Assembly (NCBI GenBank): GCA_017848115.1
Contig: JAGAKZ010000014.1
Span: 1 to 40,055 of the forward strand
Direction: 5' to 3'
DNA length: 40,055 nucleotides
From: Oscillospiraceae bacterium
GTDB taxonomy: Bacteria > Bacillota > Clostridia > Oscillospirales > Ruminococcaceae
Shown here piece after piece: positions 1 to 7,638 of this stretch. The translations under genes and the position numbers were made by a program. The stretch's first letter is position 1. Each line of letters opens with the position of its first letter. Under the pieces are notes generated by a model. The model saw nothing but the letters and a program-made list of their open reading frames with translations, searched no databases and was not told the origin of the DNA.

Positions 1-1
1 A

Positions 2-550
2 GCCCCGACACCAAAATGTATTTGTTTTTATAACGGAACAAGCGAAAAAGACGACAAAACGATTTTAAAACTAAGTGATTCTTTTGATTCAGAGTCAGAT
101 ATAGAAGTCATAGTGACGATGATAAATGTAAATTACGGACACAATAAAGAATTGATGGAAGCATGCAAACCGCTGGAGGAATATGCATTTTTTATAGACA
201 GGGTTCGTATGTATCAAAAAGATTCGGACAATCTGGAAGAAGCGATAGATAAAGCAGTTGAAGATTTGCCGGATAATTCTATGATAAAACAGTTTTTAAT
301 GATAAACAAAGCAGAGGTGAAGCGTATGTGTATTACCGAATATGATGAAGAAAGAACGCTTAACGAGACAAGGGAAGAAGGAAGAGAAGAAGGTAGAGCA
401 GAAGGAAGAGCGGAAGGCAGAGAAGAAGGCGCATTGCAAACGCTTATAAAGCTTGTAACCAAAGGAATACTTACGTTGTCACAGGCAGCAGAAGAGGCAG
501 ATATGACAGTTGCGGAATTTGAAGCAAAGTGCGGAGAAATTTATCTTTGA
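2..550 (+). CDS. Rpn-family PD-(D/E)XK nuclease/putative transposase, C-terminal part
   Basis: The reading frame is open from the window edge, so only the C-terminal half is present. The visible text (TPKCICFYNGT, then NYGHNKELMEACKPLEEYAFFI) is the conserved second half of the Rpn family of recombination-promoting nucleases. The catalytic PD-(D/E)XK core would lie upstream of base 1. The tail holds a Glu/Arg/Gly-rich four-residue repeat (REEG/RAEG) followed by a short helical segment, typical of these proteins. The first internal ATG (113) lies inside the conserved region and is not the start. Family members promote RecA-independent DNA recombination and are common, multicopy and often decayed in gut Clostridia. 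It is convergent with rnfB. Confidence 0.75.
   Translation, partial: APTPKCICFYNGTSEKDDKTILKLSDSFDSESDIEVIVTMINVNYGHNKELMEACKPLEEYAFFIDRVRMYQKDSDNLEEAIDKAVEDLPDNSMIKQFLMINKAEVKRMCITEYDEERTLNETREEGREEGRAEGRAEGREEGALQTLIKLVTKGILTLSQAAEEADMTVAEFEAKCGEIYL
371..432 (+). repeat. 12-bp-period coding repeat (RxEG)n in the Rpn tail
   Basis: Five tandem imperfect copies of a 12-nt unit encode REEG, REEG, RAEG, RAEG, REEG. Such purine-rich repeats are usual in the C-terminal linker of Rpn-family proteins and can change copy number by slippage without changing frame. Confidence 0.7.
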
Positions 551-560
551 TTTTATTTTA

Positions 561-886
561 GTGAAAGAATTTGAAAGTTTTATCTTACATTTGAATTGTC
601 ATGGAAAGCCTTGCAGGCGGTTTTGAGAGAGCATGGTGTAAGTGGTGCTGAAACGGGTTCTCCAAGAGAAATTTTACAGCTTGGATATAAGACAGGTTTT
701 ATAAATGATTCGGCAGTGTGGTTGTTGATGCTAAAAAAACGCAATACATCTGTACACATCTATAATGAAGATGAAATAGATGAGATGGTCGTGCTTATAC
801 GTGACAGTTTTATTCAGGCATTTTCTGTATTGACTAAAACTCTTGAAAATAAAATAAATGACATTGATGCTCAGTGGGAGAGATAA
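561..886 (+). pseudogene. HepT/HI0074-like nucleotidyltransferase substrate-binding protein, frameshifted remnant
   Basis: The frame from the TTG at 596 encodes SWKALQ, then SPREILQLGYKTGFI, then RNTSVHIY. This is the pattern of the HI0074/HepT family, whose toxin motif is R-x4-6-H-x-Y. About 30 N-terminal residues are missing. The preceding bases still encode VKEFESFIL in another frame, and TFELSWKAL resumes in the present frame, so a frameshift lies near 585-590. Intact members are about 130 residues and pair with a MntA-type minimal nucleotidyltransferase, of which there is no trace here. It is most likely an inactive leftover of a MntA-HepT toxin-antitoxin pair; a short product started at TTG 596 cannot be excluded. 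Confidence 0.6.
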
Positions 887-890
887 AAAA

Positions 891-932
891 ACAGCAACAC
901 ATTTTCAGAAAATAACGAAAATGTGTTGCTGT
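891..932. terminator. Bidirectional terminator between HepT remnant and rnfB
   Basis: A perfect 16-bp inverted repeat (891-906 with 917-932, loop 907-916) has a T-run to its right on the plus strand and an A-run (885-890) to its left. It can therefore terminate the plus-strand genes and the minus-strand rnf operon. Confidence 0.85.
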
Positions 933-943
933 TTGATTTTTTA

Positions 944-1738
944 TTATACTCTTTCAATAACTTTAACAGGACATTTTTCAGCGCATTTACCGCAGTCCGT
1001 ACATTTGCTGTAATCAATAGAAGCGTGGAAATCTGTAACGGTTATAGCACCGCTTTCACAGGTCTTTTCGCACATTTTACAACCGATACAGCCATTTTTA
1101 CAGTTTAGCTTGGTAACTTTTCCGTTATCCTTTGATGAACACCTGATAACAGTTTTATTTGACTTTGGTTTTATTGAAATAAGTCCGTTAGGACAAACTT
1201 TAGCACAGCTTCCGCAACCAAAACATAAGTCGGGGTTAATGTGCGCTATATCATCTCGTATCGTTATTGCGTTAAATTCACAAACATTTACGCAGTCACC
1301 AAAACCAACGCAACCAAAGGAACAAGTGCTGTTTCCGGAGTAAAAACGCTTTACAGAGGCACAGGTCCTTATACCTGTAAAGTTGTACTTTATACCTGTA
1401 GCACGACAGTCACCGCTACAGTGGAGTACTGCTACTTCGGGGATTATTTCTGCAGAATTGTCACTGCCTGTAATTTTTGAAATAGCTTCGGCTGTCTTCG
1501 TTCCGCCGGGTTTACATAAATTTGAAGGTGCATTTTTTTCGATAATTGCATTGGCATAGTCACCACAGCCGGCATATCCGCAAGCTCCGCAGTTTGCCTG
1601 AGGAAGTACTTCGCCTATTTTTTCGATTCGTTCGTCTACCTTTACTTCAAATACTTTTGAAGCAACTGTAAGAAGTATTCCCGAAATAAGTCCCATTGAC
1701 GCAAATGCAATTACCGGTAAAACATAAGTAGTAAACAT
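944..1738 (-). CDS. rnfB: Rnf complex subunit RnfB (iron-sulfur electron carrier)
   Basis: RnfB is the ferredoxin-side iron-sulfur subunit of the membrane ferredoxin:NAD+ oxidoreductase. The 264-residue protein starts with one membrane anchor (about residues 5-27), then the Fe-S domain with NCGACGYAGCGDYA plus a later Cys. A polyferredoxin part follows with a variant cluster motif (CSFGCVGFGDCVNVC) and three classic CxxCxxCxxxC motifs (CFGCGSCAKVCP, CIGCKMCEKTC, CTDCGKCAEKCP). It is the last gene of the operon, 26 bp after rnfA, and runs into the bidirectional terminator. Length and motif order are normal for clostridial RnfB. Confidence 0.96.
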   Translation of the reverse strand: MFTTYVLPVIAFASMGLISGILLTVASKVFEVKVDERIEKIGEVLPQANCGACGYAGCGDYANAIIEKNAPSNLCKPGGTKTAEAISKITGSDNSAEIIPEVAVLHCSGDCRATGIKYNFTGIRTCASVKRFYSGNSTCSFGCVGFGDCVNVCEFNAITIRDDIAHINPDLCFGCGSCAKVCPNGLISIKPKSNKTVIRCSSKDNGKVTKLNCKNGCIGCKMCEKTCESGAITVTDFHASIDYSKCTDCGKCAEKCPVKVIERV

Positions 1739-1764
1739 CTATTAAGTTCTCCTTTCTGCAAAAA

Positions 1765-2343
1765 TCAGTTTCCAAGACCTGAGAAACCAAGGAAACTCAG
1801 TGAAAGAATAGCGGCTGCTATCAGTGTGGAGGGAATACCTTTGAAAGTTTCCGGGATATCGGCTTCTTCAACTTTTGAACGTACTCCTGAAAATATAAGA
1901 AGTACCATCATAAATCCGAGACCGGAGAAAAATGCATTTACAACTGACTGCAGAAATGAATATTCGTTATCAATATTGAGAATAGTAAGACCAAGTACTG
2001 CACAGTTTGTTGTTATAAGAGGAAGATATACGCCAAGTGCGTTGTAGAGCGGTGGCATAAGTTTTTTGAGTGCGATCTCAACAAGCTGAACAAACAGCGC
2101 TATTATAAGGATAAATGCAATAGTTTTCAGATATGTTATTTCAAGAGGAACAAGAATGGCATGATATATAGGGTATGTAACCATAGCGGCACAGACCATT
2201 ACAAAGGTAACAGCGGCACCCATGCCAAGACTTGATGATGCTTTTTTGGAAACACCGAGAAAAGGACATATGCCCATAAACTTTGAGAGTACAAAGTTAT
2301 CGGTGAGCATAGCCGCAAGCATAATTCCGAAATATTCTTTCAT
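1765..2343 (-). CDS. rnfA: Rnf complex membrane subunit RnfA
   Basis: RnfA is a 192-residue integral membrane protein of the RnfA/RnfE (NqrD/NqrE) family with six predicted membrane segments. With RnfE it forms the intramembrane core that binds a [2Fe-2S] cluster in characterised Rnf/Nqr complexes. The family signature is clear (NFVLSKFMGICPFLGVS near the start, LITTNCAVLG in the middle, with the conserved Cys residues). The ATG directly follows the last base of the rnfE stop codon, so translation is probably coupled. Confidence 0.95.
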   Translation of the reverse strand: MKEYFGIMLAAMLTDNFVLSKFMGICPFLGVSKKASSSLGMGAAVTFVMVCAAMVTYPIYHAILVPLEITYLKTIAFILIIALFVQLVEIALKKLMPPLYNALGVYLPLITTNCAVLGLTILNIDNEYSFLQSVVNAFFSGLGFMMVLLIFSGVRSKVEEADIPETFKGIPSTLIAAAILSLSFLGFSGLGN

Positions 2344-3009
2344 TTATTTTGTACCTCCTTTTTCTTCACAGGCAGATGAGCAGTTTCCGGAATTCGGACA
2401 GCCACTGCAACCAAGTTTCTCCGGTGGTTTTTTGTTGGCGAGCTTATTGATAAAAGCGATAACACAACCGAGTACAAAGAAACCGCCGGCAGGAAGTATG
2501 AACAGTGTCATATTCTGCATATACGGTATCTCTATGCCAAACCATGTTCCTGCGCCGAGTATTTCACGTATTGACGCTATGATGGTAAGAGCAAGTGTGA
2601 AACCAAGTCCCATTCCAAGACCGTCTAAAACAGAAGGCAGTACTTTGTTTTTGCAGGCGAACATTTCAGCACGTCCGAGTATGATGCAGTTTACTGTTAT
2701 AAGAGACAGAAACGTTCCAAGACTTTTGTAAAGTGCAGGAATATAACCTTTCATAAGCATTTCTATAAGTGTAACAAAGCTTGCGATAATAACAATATAG
2801 CAGGGAAGTTTTACGGACTTTGGTATTACATTTTTAAGAAGTGAGATAACTATATTTGAACCGATGAGTACAAATGTAGTAGCCAGTCCCATTCCTATGC
2901 CGTTTGTCGCTGTAGTTGTTACAGCAAGAGTAGGACACATTCCGAGAAGTCCGACAAGGGTAGGATTTTCTTTTATAAGACCTTTTGTAAATTCACGCAT
3001 ATAACTCAT
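2344..3009 (-). CDS. rnfE: Rnf complex membrane subunit RnfE, with Cys-rich C-terminus
   Basis: RnfE is a 221-residue membrane protein, a paralogue of RnfA (LVGLLGMCPTLAVT; LITVNCIILGRAEMFA). It is the partner half of the RnfA/E intramembrane core. It overlaps rnfG by 4 bp and abuts rnfA. The C-terminus carries a cytosolic extension rich in Cys (CSGCPNSGNCSSACEEKGG) with four cysteines after the last membrane helix. Such tails occur in part of the clostridial family; a metal or cluster role is only a guess. Confidence 0.95.
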   Translation of the reverse strand: MSYMREFTKGLIKENPTLVGLLGMCPTLAVTTTATNGIGMGLATTFVLIGSNIVISLLKNVIPKSVKLPCYIVIIASFVTLIEMLMKGYIPALYKSLGTFLSLITVNCIILGRAEMFACKNKVLPSVLDGLGMGLGFTLALTIIASIREILGAGTWFGIEIPYMQNMTLFILPAGGFFVLGCVIAFINKLANKKPPEKLGCSGCPNSGNCSSACEEKGGTK

Positions 3010-3539
3010 TTTAAGATATCCTCCTTGTGTTCCTGATATGTTTTCAGTGCTGTATCGGCAGCTGATTTTAAACCTTTAGAAGAAAATGTAGCACCGGTAA
3101 GAGCAGAAAATTCATAGTCTGAAGAATTTATTCCGATAAACTGTTTTACAAAGTTTTTGTCGTCACGTATTTTTGTTCCGAGACCCGGAGTTTCGCCGAG
3201 ATTTATAAAACTTATACCTTCCACACCATTGTCAGAAACTCCGACAAGAACATGGATTCCGCCTTTGGCATATCCGTTTGCTATTACTTCAAATGCAACA
3301 TCATTGTCACTGCTTACGATAACAGAATTTACATCTTCAAAAGTCATTACAGTTCCGTCTTCGTTTTTTAGCATGGTATATTCTTTTTCACCATAAAGCT
3401 CTGTAAGCCCTGCTTTTAACTCGTCGGTAATTATACCCGTAGTATCAACATATGTGAGATTGTATACTATAATAAGGAGTGCGGAAGCAACTGTACAGAT
3501 TATAGTGAGTACTGCAGGAGGAGCGATTTTTTTAAGCAT
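3006..3539 (-). CDS. rnfG: Rnf complex flavoprotein subunit RnfG
   Basis: RnfG is a 177-residue, single-anchor extracytoplasmic subunit with an FMN-binding domain. The flavinylation motif is visible near the C-terminus (SALTGATFSS), in which the Thr of TGAT carries covalent FMN in characterised homologues. The N-terminal membrane segment spans about residues 8-28. The TTPGLG-like segment (NLGETPGLGTKI) is also conserved. It overlaps rnfD by 8 bp upstream and rnfE by 4 bp downstream. ApbE, needed for its maturation, is encoded at the head of the same operon. Confidence 0.95.
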   Translation of the reverse strand: MLKKIAPPAVLTIICTVASALLIIVYNLTYVDTTGIITDELKAGLTELYGEKEYTMLKNEDGTVMTFEDVNSVIVSSDNDVAFEVIANGYAKGGIHVLVGVSDNGVEGISFINLGETPGLGTKIRDDKNFVKQFIGINSSDYEFSALTGATFSSKGLKSAADTALKTYQEHKEDILK

Positions 3540-4506
3540 TTTTAGTTTCCTCCTTTACAGGTTTTTTAGCGCCAAGCGGTTTTGTTTTTGTTATCATATC
3601 TATATACGGTGTCAGAATATTCATAAGAAGAATTGAGAAAGAAACACCTTCCGGATAGCTTCCGAAATTTCTTATGATAAATGTTATAAGTCCGCAACCT
3701 ATACCAAAAATGATTCTTCCTTTTGTGGTTATAGGTGTTGTTACATAATCTGTTGCCATAAAGAATGCACCGAGCATAAGACCGCCTGAAAGAAGCTGAT
3801 AAGGAACATCTCCGCCTGAGATAAATGTGAAAAGTGCAAGAGAGCCTATAAAGGAGAGCGGAGCGGCAGGTGAAATAACACGGGTTACCATAAGGAAAAC
3901 ACCGCCTATGATAAGTGCAAGTGCAGAAGTTTCACCAAGACAACCTCCTGTATTTCCGAAAAACAGGTCAGACAAGGAAGCGTTTTGTGAAACAAGCGGT
4001 GTAGCGCCTGTAAAAACTGTCTGAGAGTTTACTATAGCTGTTGTTTCAGAAAATGCTCCGGCTTTCCAGTAACCTGGGATAGCCCATGTAGTCATCTGAG
4101 ATGTAAATGAAACCATAAGTACTATACGTGCTACTATAGCAGGGTTTGCAAAATTTTGTCCGAGACCACCGAAGAGCTGTTTTACTATTGCTATGGCAAT
4201 AAAACTTCCGAGAATAGCGATCCAGAAAGGGAGCGTAACAGGGAGATTAAGCGCCAGAATAATTCCGGTTACCGCTGCACTGAGATCACTTATTGTCTGC
4301 GGTCTTTTCATTAGTTTTCGACAGAGATATTCAAAAAGTACAGCCGAACTGCAACAGACAGCAACAAGTGCTATAGCACGAAGCCCGAAAAATATTCCGC
4401 TTGCCACTATGGCAGGAATAAGGGCAATGATTACGGTCATCATTATTTTTTGCGTCGATACATCAGAATTCTGATGTGGTGATGATGATACTATTAAGTT
4501 TTTCAA
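3532..4506 (-). CDS. rnfD: Rnf complex membrane flavoprotein subunit RnfD
   Basis: RnfD is a 324-residue polytopic subunit (NqrB/RnfD family) with about nine or ten membrane segments. It carries covalent FMN on a Thr in a TGAT-type motif, seen here as FTGATPLV. The conserved MATDYVTTPIT segment near the C-terminus is also present. It forms part of the ion path coupled to electron transfer. It sits 23 bp after rnfC and overlaps rnfG. Confidence 0.95.
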   Translation of the reverse strand: MKNLIVSSSPHQNSDVSTQKIMMTVIIALIPAIVASGIFFGLRAIALVAVCCSSAVLFEYLCRKLMKRPQTISDLSAAVTGIILALNLPVTLPFWIAILGSFIAIAIVKQLFGGLGQNFANPAIVARIVLMVSFTSQMTTWAIPGYWKAGAFSETTAIVNSQTVFTGATPLVSQNASLSDLFFGNTGGCLGETSALALIIGGVFLMVTRVISPAAPLSFIGSLALFTFISGGDVPYQLLSGGLMLGAFFMATDYVTTPITTKGRIIFGIGCGLITFIIRNFGSYPEGVSFSILLMNILTPYIDMITKTKPLGAKKPVKEETKNA

Positions 4507-4529
4507 AATTATACCTCCATTGAGAATGT

Positions 4530-5807
4530 TTATTTCTTTTTAGGAATAAGAGCTTTTGCAAGCTGATTTGTCTCAGCGAGTCTTCTGTTTGCCGGACATA
4601 CGTAAGTACACGAGCCACAGTTCATACAAAGCATTACTTTAAGTGATTCAAGTGCAGAAATATTTTTCTTTATATATGCTTTTTCAAGTTCTGTCGGCAT
4701 AAGATTAAGAGGACAGGCACGTATACATCTTCCGCATCTGATACAAGCTGATTTTTCGGGTTCTTTGTAATCCTTTATAGCAAGGAAAGAGTTACTTGTT
4801 TTCGTAACAGGTGTATCGAGATTTATAAGACATGAGCCCATCATAGGACCGCCTGCTATAAGTTTTTCGATAGCTTCAGTATCAGTCTGAGCTTCCCTGA
4901 GAAGTTCGGTTATCATAGTTCCTATCGGTGCTATAACGTTCATTGGTTTGCCTACAGCATTTCCTTCTATCGTTATACGACGTCTTAGGAGCGGAATGCC
5001 TGTCTGAATGTATTTGTATATGAACGCTGTTGTAGAAACGTTCATGACGATTACTTTCTGATCAGACGGAAGTTCTCCCTCCATTACAACTCTTCCTGTA
5101 GTGGAATGGATAAGAACCTTTTCAGCACCCTGAGGATAGGTTGACGGTAACTTAAATATCTGTATTTCGGGTTCGTTTTCTGTAAGTTTTATAAATTCTT
5201 CAATTGCATGAGGTTTATTTCCTTCTATTGCAAGAATAGTTTTAGGAATGGAAAGATATTTCATGATAAGTCGTATTCCGCCAAGAACATTTTCGGGACG
5301 TTCAAGCATCTGACGATAGTCGGAGGTTATGTATGGTTCACATTCGGCGGCATTTATTATAAGTGTATCGATTTCATTTTTGGGATTAAGTTTGATGTGG
5401 GTAGGAAATCCTGCACCGCCAAGACCGCATACACCACTTTCACGGACTGCTTTTATAAAACTTTCCTTGTCGGTGACTTGGGGAATGGCGTACTGTATTT
5501 CTTCCTGTTTGCCGTCGGTATCGATTTCAACAGCTTTGCAGACTGTTCCGTTCATAAGTCTGTAATCAATGATATCTCTTACTGTTCCTGATACACTTGA
5601 GTGTATCGGTGCAGAGAAAAAAGCATCACTGTCGCCGATTTTCTGACCTACAAGAACATGGTCTCCTTTTTTTACAATAGGAGTACACGGTGCGCCCATA
5701 TGCATAGACATAGGAATCTTTACATATTCGGGTGTACGAAAACGTACTGCTTCATATTCAGCAGTATTTTTTTTGTGGTTGAGCTTTATGCTGTTAAGCT
5801 TTCGCAT
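4530..5807 (-). CDS. rnfC: Rnf complex NADH-side subunit RnfC
   Basis: RnfC is the peripheral subunit that binds FMN, NAD(H) and two [4Fe-4S] clusters. It shows the NuoF-like Gly-rich segment (GLGGAGFPTHIKL), the NAAECEPYI motif, and two cluster motifs near the C-terminus (CIRCGRCIRACP and CMNCGSCTYVCP). The frame is open from 5825, but I choose the ATG at 5807 (MRKLNSIKL). It lies 7 nt after a strong AAAGGAGT Shine-Dalgarno (5815-5822), and the longer form would begin inside that site. The Shine-Dalgarno overlaps the apbE stop codon, which suggests translational coupling. The product is 425 residues. Confidence 0.95.
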   Translation of the reverse strand: MRKLNSIKLNHKKNTAEYEAVRFRTPEYVKIPMSMHMGAPCTPIVKKGDHVLVGQKIGDSDAFFSAPIHSSVSGTVRDIIDYRLMNGTVCKAVEIDTDGKQEEIQYAIPQVTDKESFIKAVRESGVCGLGGAGFPTHIKLNPKNEIDTLIINAAECEPYITSDYRQMLERPENVLGGIRLIMKYLSIPKTILAIEGNKPHAIEEFIKLTENEPEIQIFKLPSTYPQGAEKVLIHSTTGRVVMEGELPSDQKVIVMNVSTTAFIYKYIQTGIPLLRRRITIEGNAVGKPMNVIAPIGTMITELLREAQTDTEAIEKLIAGGPMMGSCLINLDTPVTKTSNSFLAIKDYKEPEKSACIRCGRCIRACPLNLMPTELEKAYIKKNISALESLKVMLCMNCGSCTYVCPANRRLAETNQLAKALIPKKK

Positions 5808-5821
5808 AAAAACAACTCCTT

Positions 5822-6805
5822 TCATGAAGAAAATTTGAGATTTTCGCTTTTGTATATCTTTCCTTGAGAATCTATAGCAACTATACTATATTCATCCGTA
5901 TTGAGATGTTTCTGAAGATTTTCTTTTCCTTCTATAAAAATCAGAGTCGAAAGAAAATCGGAAATAAGTCCGTTATCACAAAACACCGTAACCGATGATA
6001 ATCCGCTGTCAGCCGGATAACCGGTCAGATTGTCGAGTATGTGATGATAACTTATATTTTCTAACTTTACACATCTTTCATAGTCACCGGAAGTTGAAAC
6101 GAAACATGGTCCCGTAGACACTGTTCCGGCGATAGAATCCTTATCGGCTTTGATCATAACATTGAAACTTCTCTGTTCATCATAGCTGTACAGAAGGGTA
6201 GACGAACCAAGAGATATTATTGCATATTCCGCATCACTTTTTTTTACAATATCAGAAACATAATCAAGAACATATCCTTTTGCAACCGAACCTGAATCAA
6301 GTGATATTTCATTTTTCAGAGTTATGAGATTATCTTTGATATCGATATTTTCATAGCCTGATTTATTAAGGTACCGCATGATAAGGGAGTTGTCGGGCAA
6401 GGCGCCGTTATCTATAGAACAGTTCCAGAGCTTTGTGACATTTCCTATGGTTATATCGAGTCTGTTTCCGTATATACTTTGTGCAAGGATAGTTTTCTTT
6501 ATCATATCGGTAAGTTCATTACTGCATACGAGCTGTTTTTTTTCGTTTAGTTTGTAAATTTCCGAATTTTCCGAGTAAATATCATATATAGTATCAAACT
6601 TTTGTATTTCCGATTTTAAAGTATCGGCTATATTACTGTCGGTTTTTATGGAAACAATAGTATCAAGCGAAAAAAACGTACTTGTATAATCTGATTTATT
6701 GTGATAAAATAGAAAAGGCAGTGTGCAAACAAGAATGATGATCATAATCAAAGCGACTATTTTTTTATTTATAGTTTTTCCCCCTCGGATAGATAAATTT
6801 TGCAT
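5822..6805 (-). CDS. apbE: FAD:protein FMN transferase ApbE (RnfD/RnfG flavinylation)
   Basis: ApbE moves FMN from FAD onto Thr of flavoproteins; its likely targets are RnfD and RnfG encoded next door. Family motifs are present: DSGSVAKGYVLD, STSGDYERC, YHHILDNLTGYPADSG and DFLSTLIF, in which the Asp and Thr belong to the metal site. The first listed ATG (6805) falls where transcription from the upstream consensus promoter should begin and has no Shine-Dalgarno. Eleven codons later a GAGGGGG site (6780-6786) precedes an in-frame ATA (6770-6772) by 7 nt. Starting there would give a typical anchor MNKKIVALIMIIILVC. I favour the ATA start but list the full open frame. No lipobox is evident, so the protein is probably anchored outside by its N-terminal helix. 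Confidence 0.92.
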   Translation of the reverse strand: MQNLSIRGGKTINKKIVALIMIIILVCTLPFLFYHNKSDYTSTFFSLDTIVSIKTDSNIADTLKSEIQKFDTIYDIYSENSEIYKLNEKKQLVCSNELTDMIKKTILAQSIYGNRLDITIGNVTKLWNCSIDNGALPDNSLIMRYLNKSGYENIDIKDNLITLKNEISLDSGSVAKGYVLDYVSDIVKKSDAEYAIISLGSSTLLYSYDEQRSFNVMIKADKDSIAGTVSTGPCFVSTSGDYERCVKLENISYHHILDNLTGYPADSGLSSVTVFCDNGLISDFLSTLIFIEGKENLQKHLNTDEYSIVAIDSQGKIYKSENLKFSS

Positions 6806-6811
6806 TCTTTA

Positions 6812-6840
6812 ATTATATAATAAAAAATATAGTTTGTAAA
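6812..6840 (-). promoter_or_regulatory. Sigma-A promoter of the apbE-rnf operon
   Basis: On the minus strand TTTACA (6840-6835) and TATAAT (6817-6812) are separated by exactly 17 bp. The expected transcription start is about 6803-6806, on top of the first ATG of the apbE frame, which bears on the choice of start codon. Confidence 0.75.
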
Positions 6841-6921
6841 GATGAAAATCAAAAAAAAAACGCAAAAATCATTCATTTTGCACGTAAAAATAATTAATTT
6901 TAATAAAAAGTATATGCATTA

Positions 6922-6930
6922 TGATATAAA
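6922..6930 (+). promoter_or_regulatory. Possible extended -10 promoter for the phosphatase-RluA genes
   Basis: TGATATAAA fits an extended -10 element (TG-N-TATAAA) about 70 bp before the gene at 7000. I see no good -35, so this is tentative. Confidence 0.35.
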
Positions 6931-6999
6931 ATTAACACAGAAAATTGCATAAACAGGAAAAATATTGAAGATAAAGTAAATGTAACGGAGGCGTTTGAT

Positions 7000-7617
7000 T
7001 TGAAAGGTTATAGAATACAAATAATAAGACATGGTCAGACTGAAGCTAACGAAAAGGGAATCTACATAGGAAAGACAGATTATCCTCTGTCCGAAAAAGG
7101 TAAAAAAGAGCTTGTAGACAAGCTTGATGAGTTTGATTATTCAGGTGTGGAGAGAGTTTACAGCAGTCCGCTCAAAAGATGTCTTGAAACAGCAGACATA
7201 CTGTTTGAAAATCGTGAGATACTCGTTGTAAATGATTTAAGAGAACTTGACTTCGGAGAATTTGAAGAAAAGAGCGTTGAGGAACTTATAAACAGAGAAG
7301 ATTATAAGGCATGGTTAAAAGGTGGCCTTGAAAATTCCGCACCGGGCGGTGAAAGTATAGCAGATATGATAACAAGAATATATCTTGCTCTCGACAAGAT
7401 AATAAAAAATATGATGAACGATGATCTTACCAGTGTTGCGATAGTTACACATTCGGGAGTAATTTCAAATATGCTTTCATGTTTCGGGCTTCCTAAATAC
7501 AAGCCTGACCAGATAACCTGCAAGGTAGGCGAAGGTTTTGAAATTTTAGTAACAGCTCAGATGTGGCAACAGGCTCAGGCTTTTGAGATAATCGGCAGAG
7601 TTCCTTTTTACAAATAA
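7000..7617 (+). CDS. Histidine phosphatase family protein (phosphoglycerate mutase-like)
   Basis: The 205-residue protein begins with the phosphohistidine signature IIRHGQTEAN (catalytic His11). It also has SSPLKRCLETA, the acid residue in RELDFGEFE (Glu82), and the second catalytic His in VTHSGVIS (His151). This is the CobC/GpmB-like branch of the superfamily. The substrate cannot be read from the sequence; alpha-ribazole phosphate is one possibility, but no cobalamin genes are nearby. The start is TTG, set by GGAGG at 6987-6991, 8 nt upstream. It is 21 bp ahead of the pseudouridine synthase, probably in one operon, and divergent from apbE. Confidence 0.88.
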   Translation: MKGYRIQIIRHGQTEANEKGIYIGKTDYPLSEKGKKELVDKLDEFDYSGVERVYSSPLKRCLETADILFENREILVVNDLRELDFGEFEEKSVEELINREDYKAWLKGGLENSAPGGESIADMITRIYLALDKIIKNMMNDDLTSVAIVTHSGVISNMLSCFGLPKYKPDQITCKVGEGFEILVTAQMWQQAQAFEIIGRVPFYK

Positions 7618-7638
7618 AATATTTACAGGAGCGGTATC

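Noticed and set aside
371-432. CRISPR-like or regulatory repeat
   Set aside because: It is a short in-frame coding repeat of the Rpn tail.
214-462. Minus-strand frame opposite the Rpn gene (Ser/Leu-rich)
   Set aside because: It is a mirror of the purine-rich repeat on the other strand; similar antisense frames opposite rnfC, radA and the large surface protein were rejected for the same reason.
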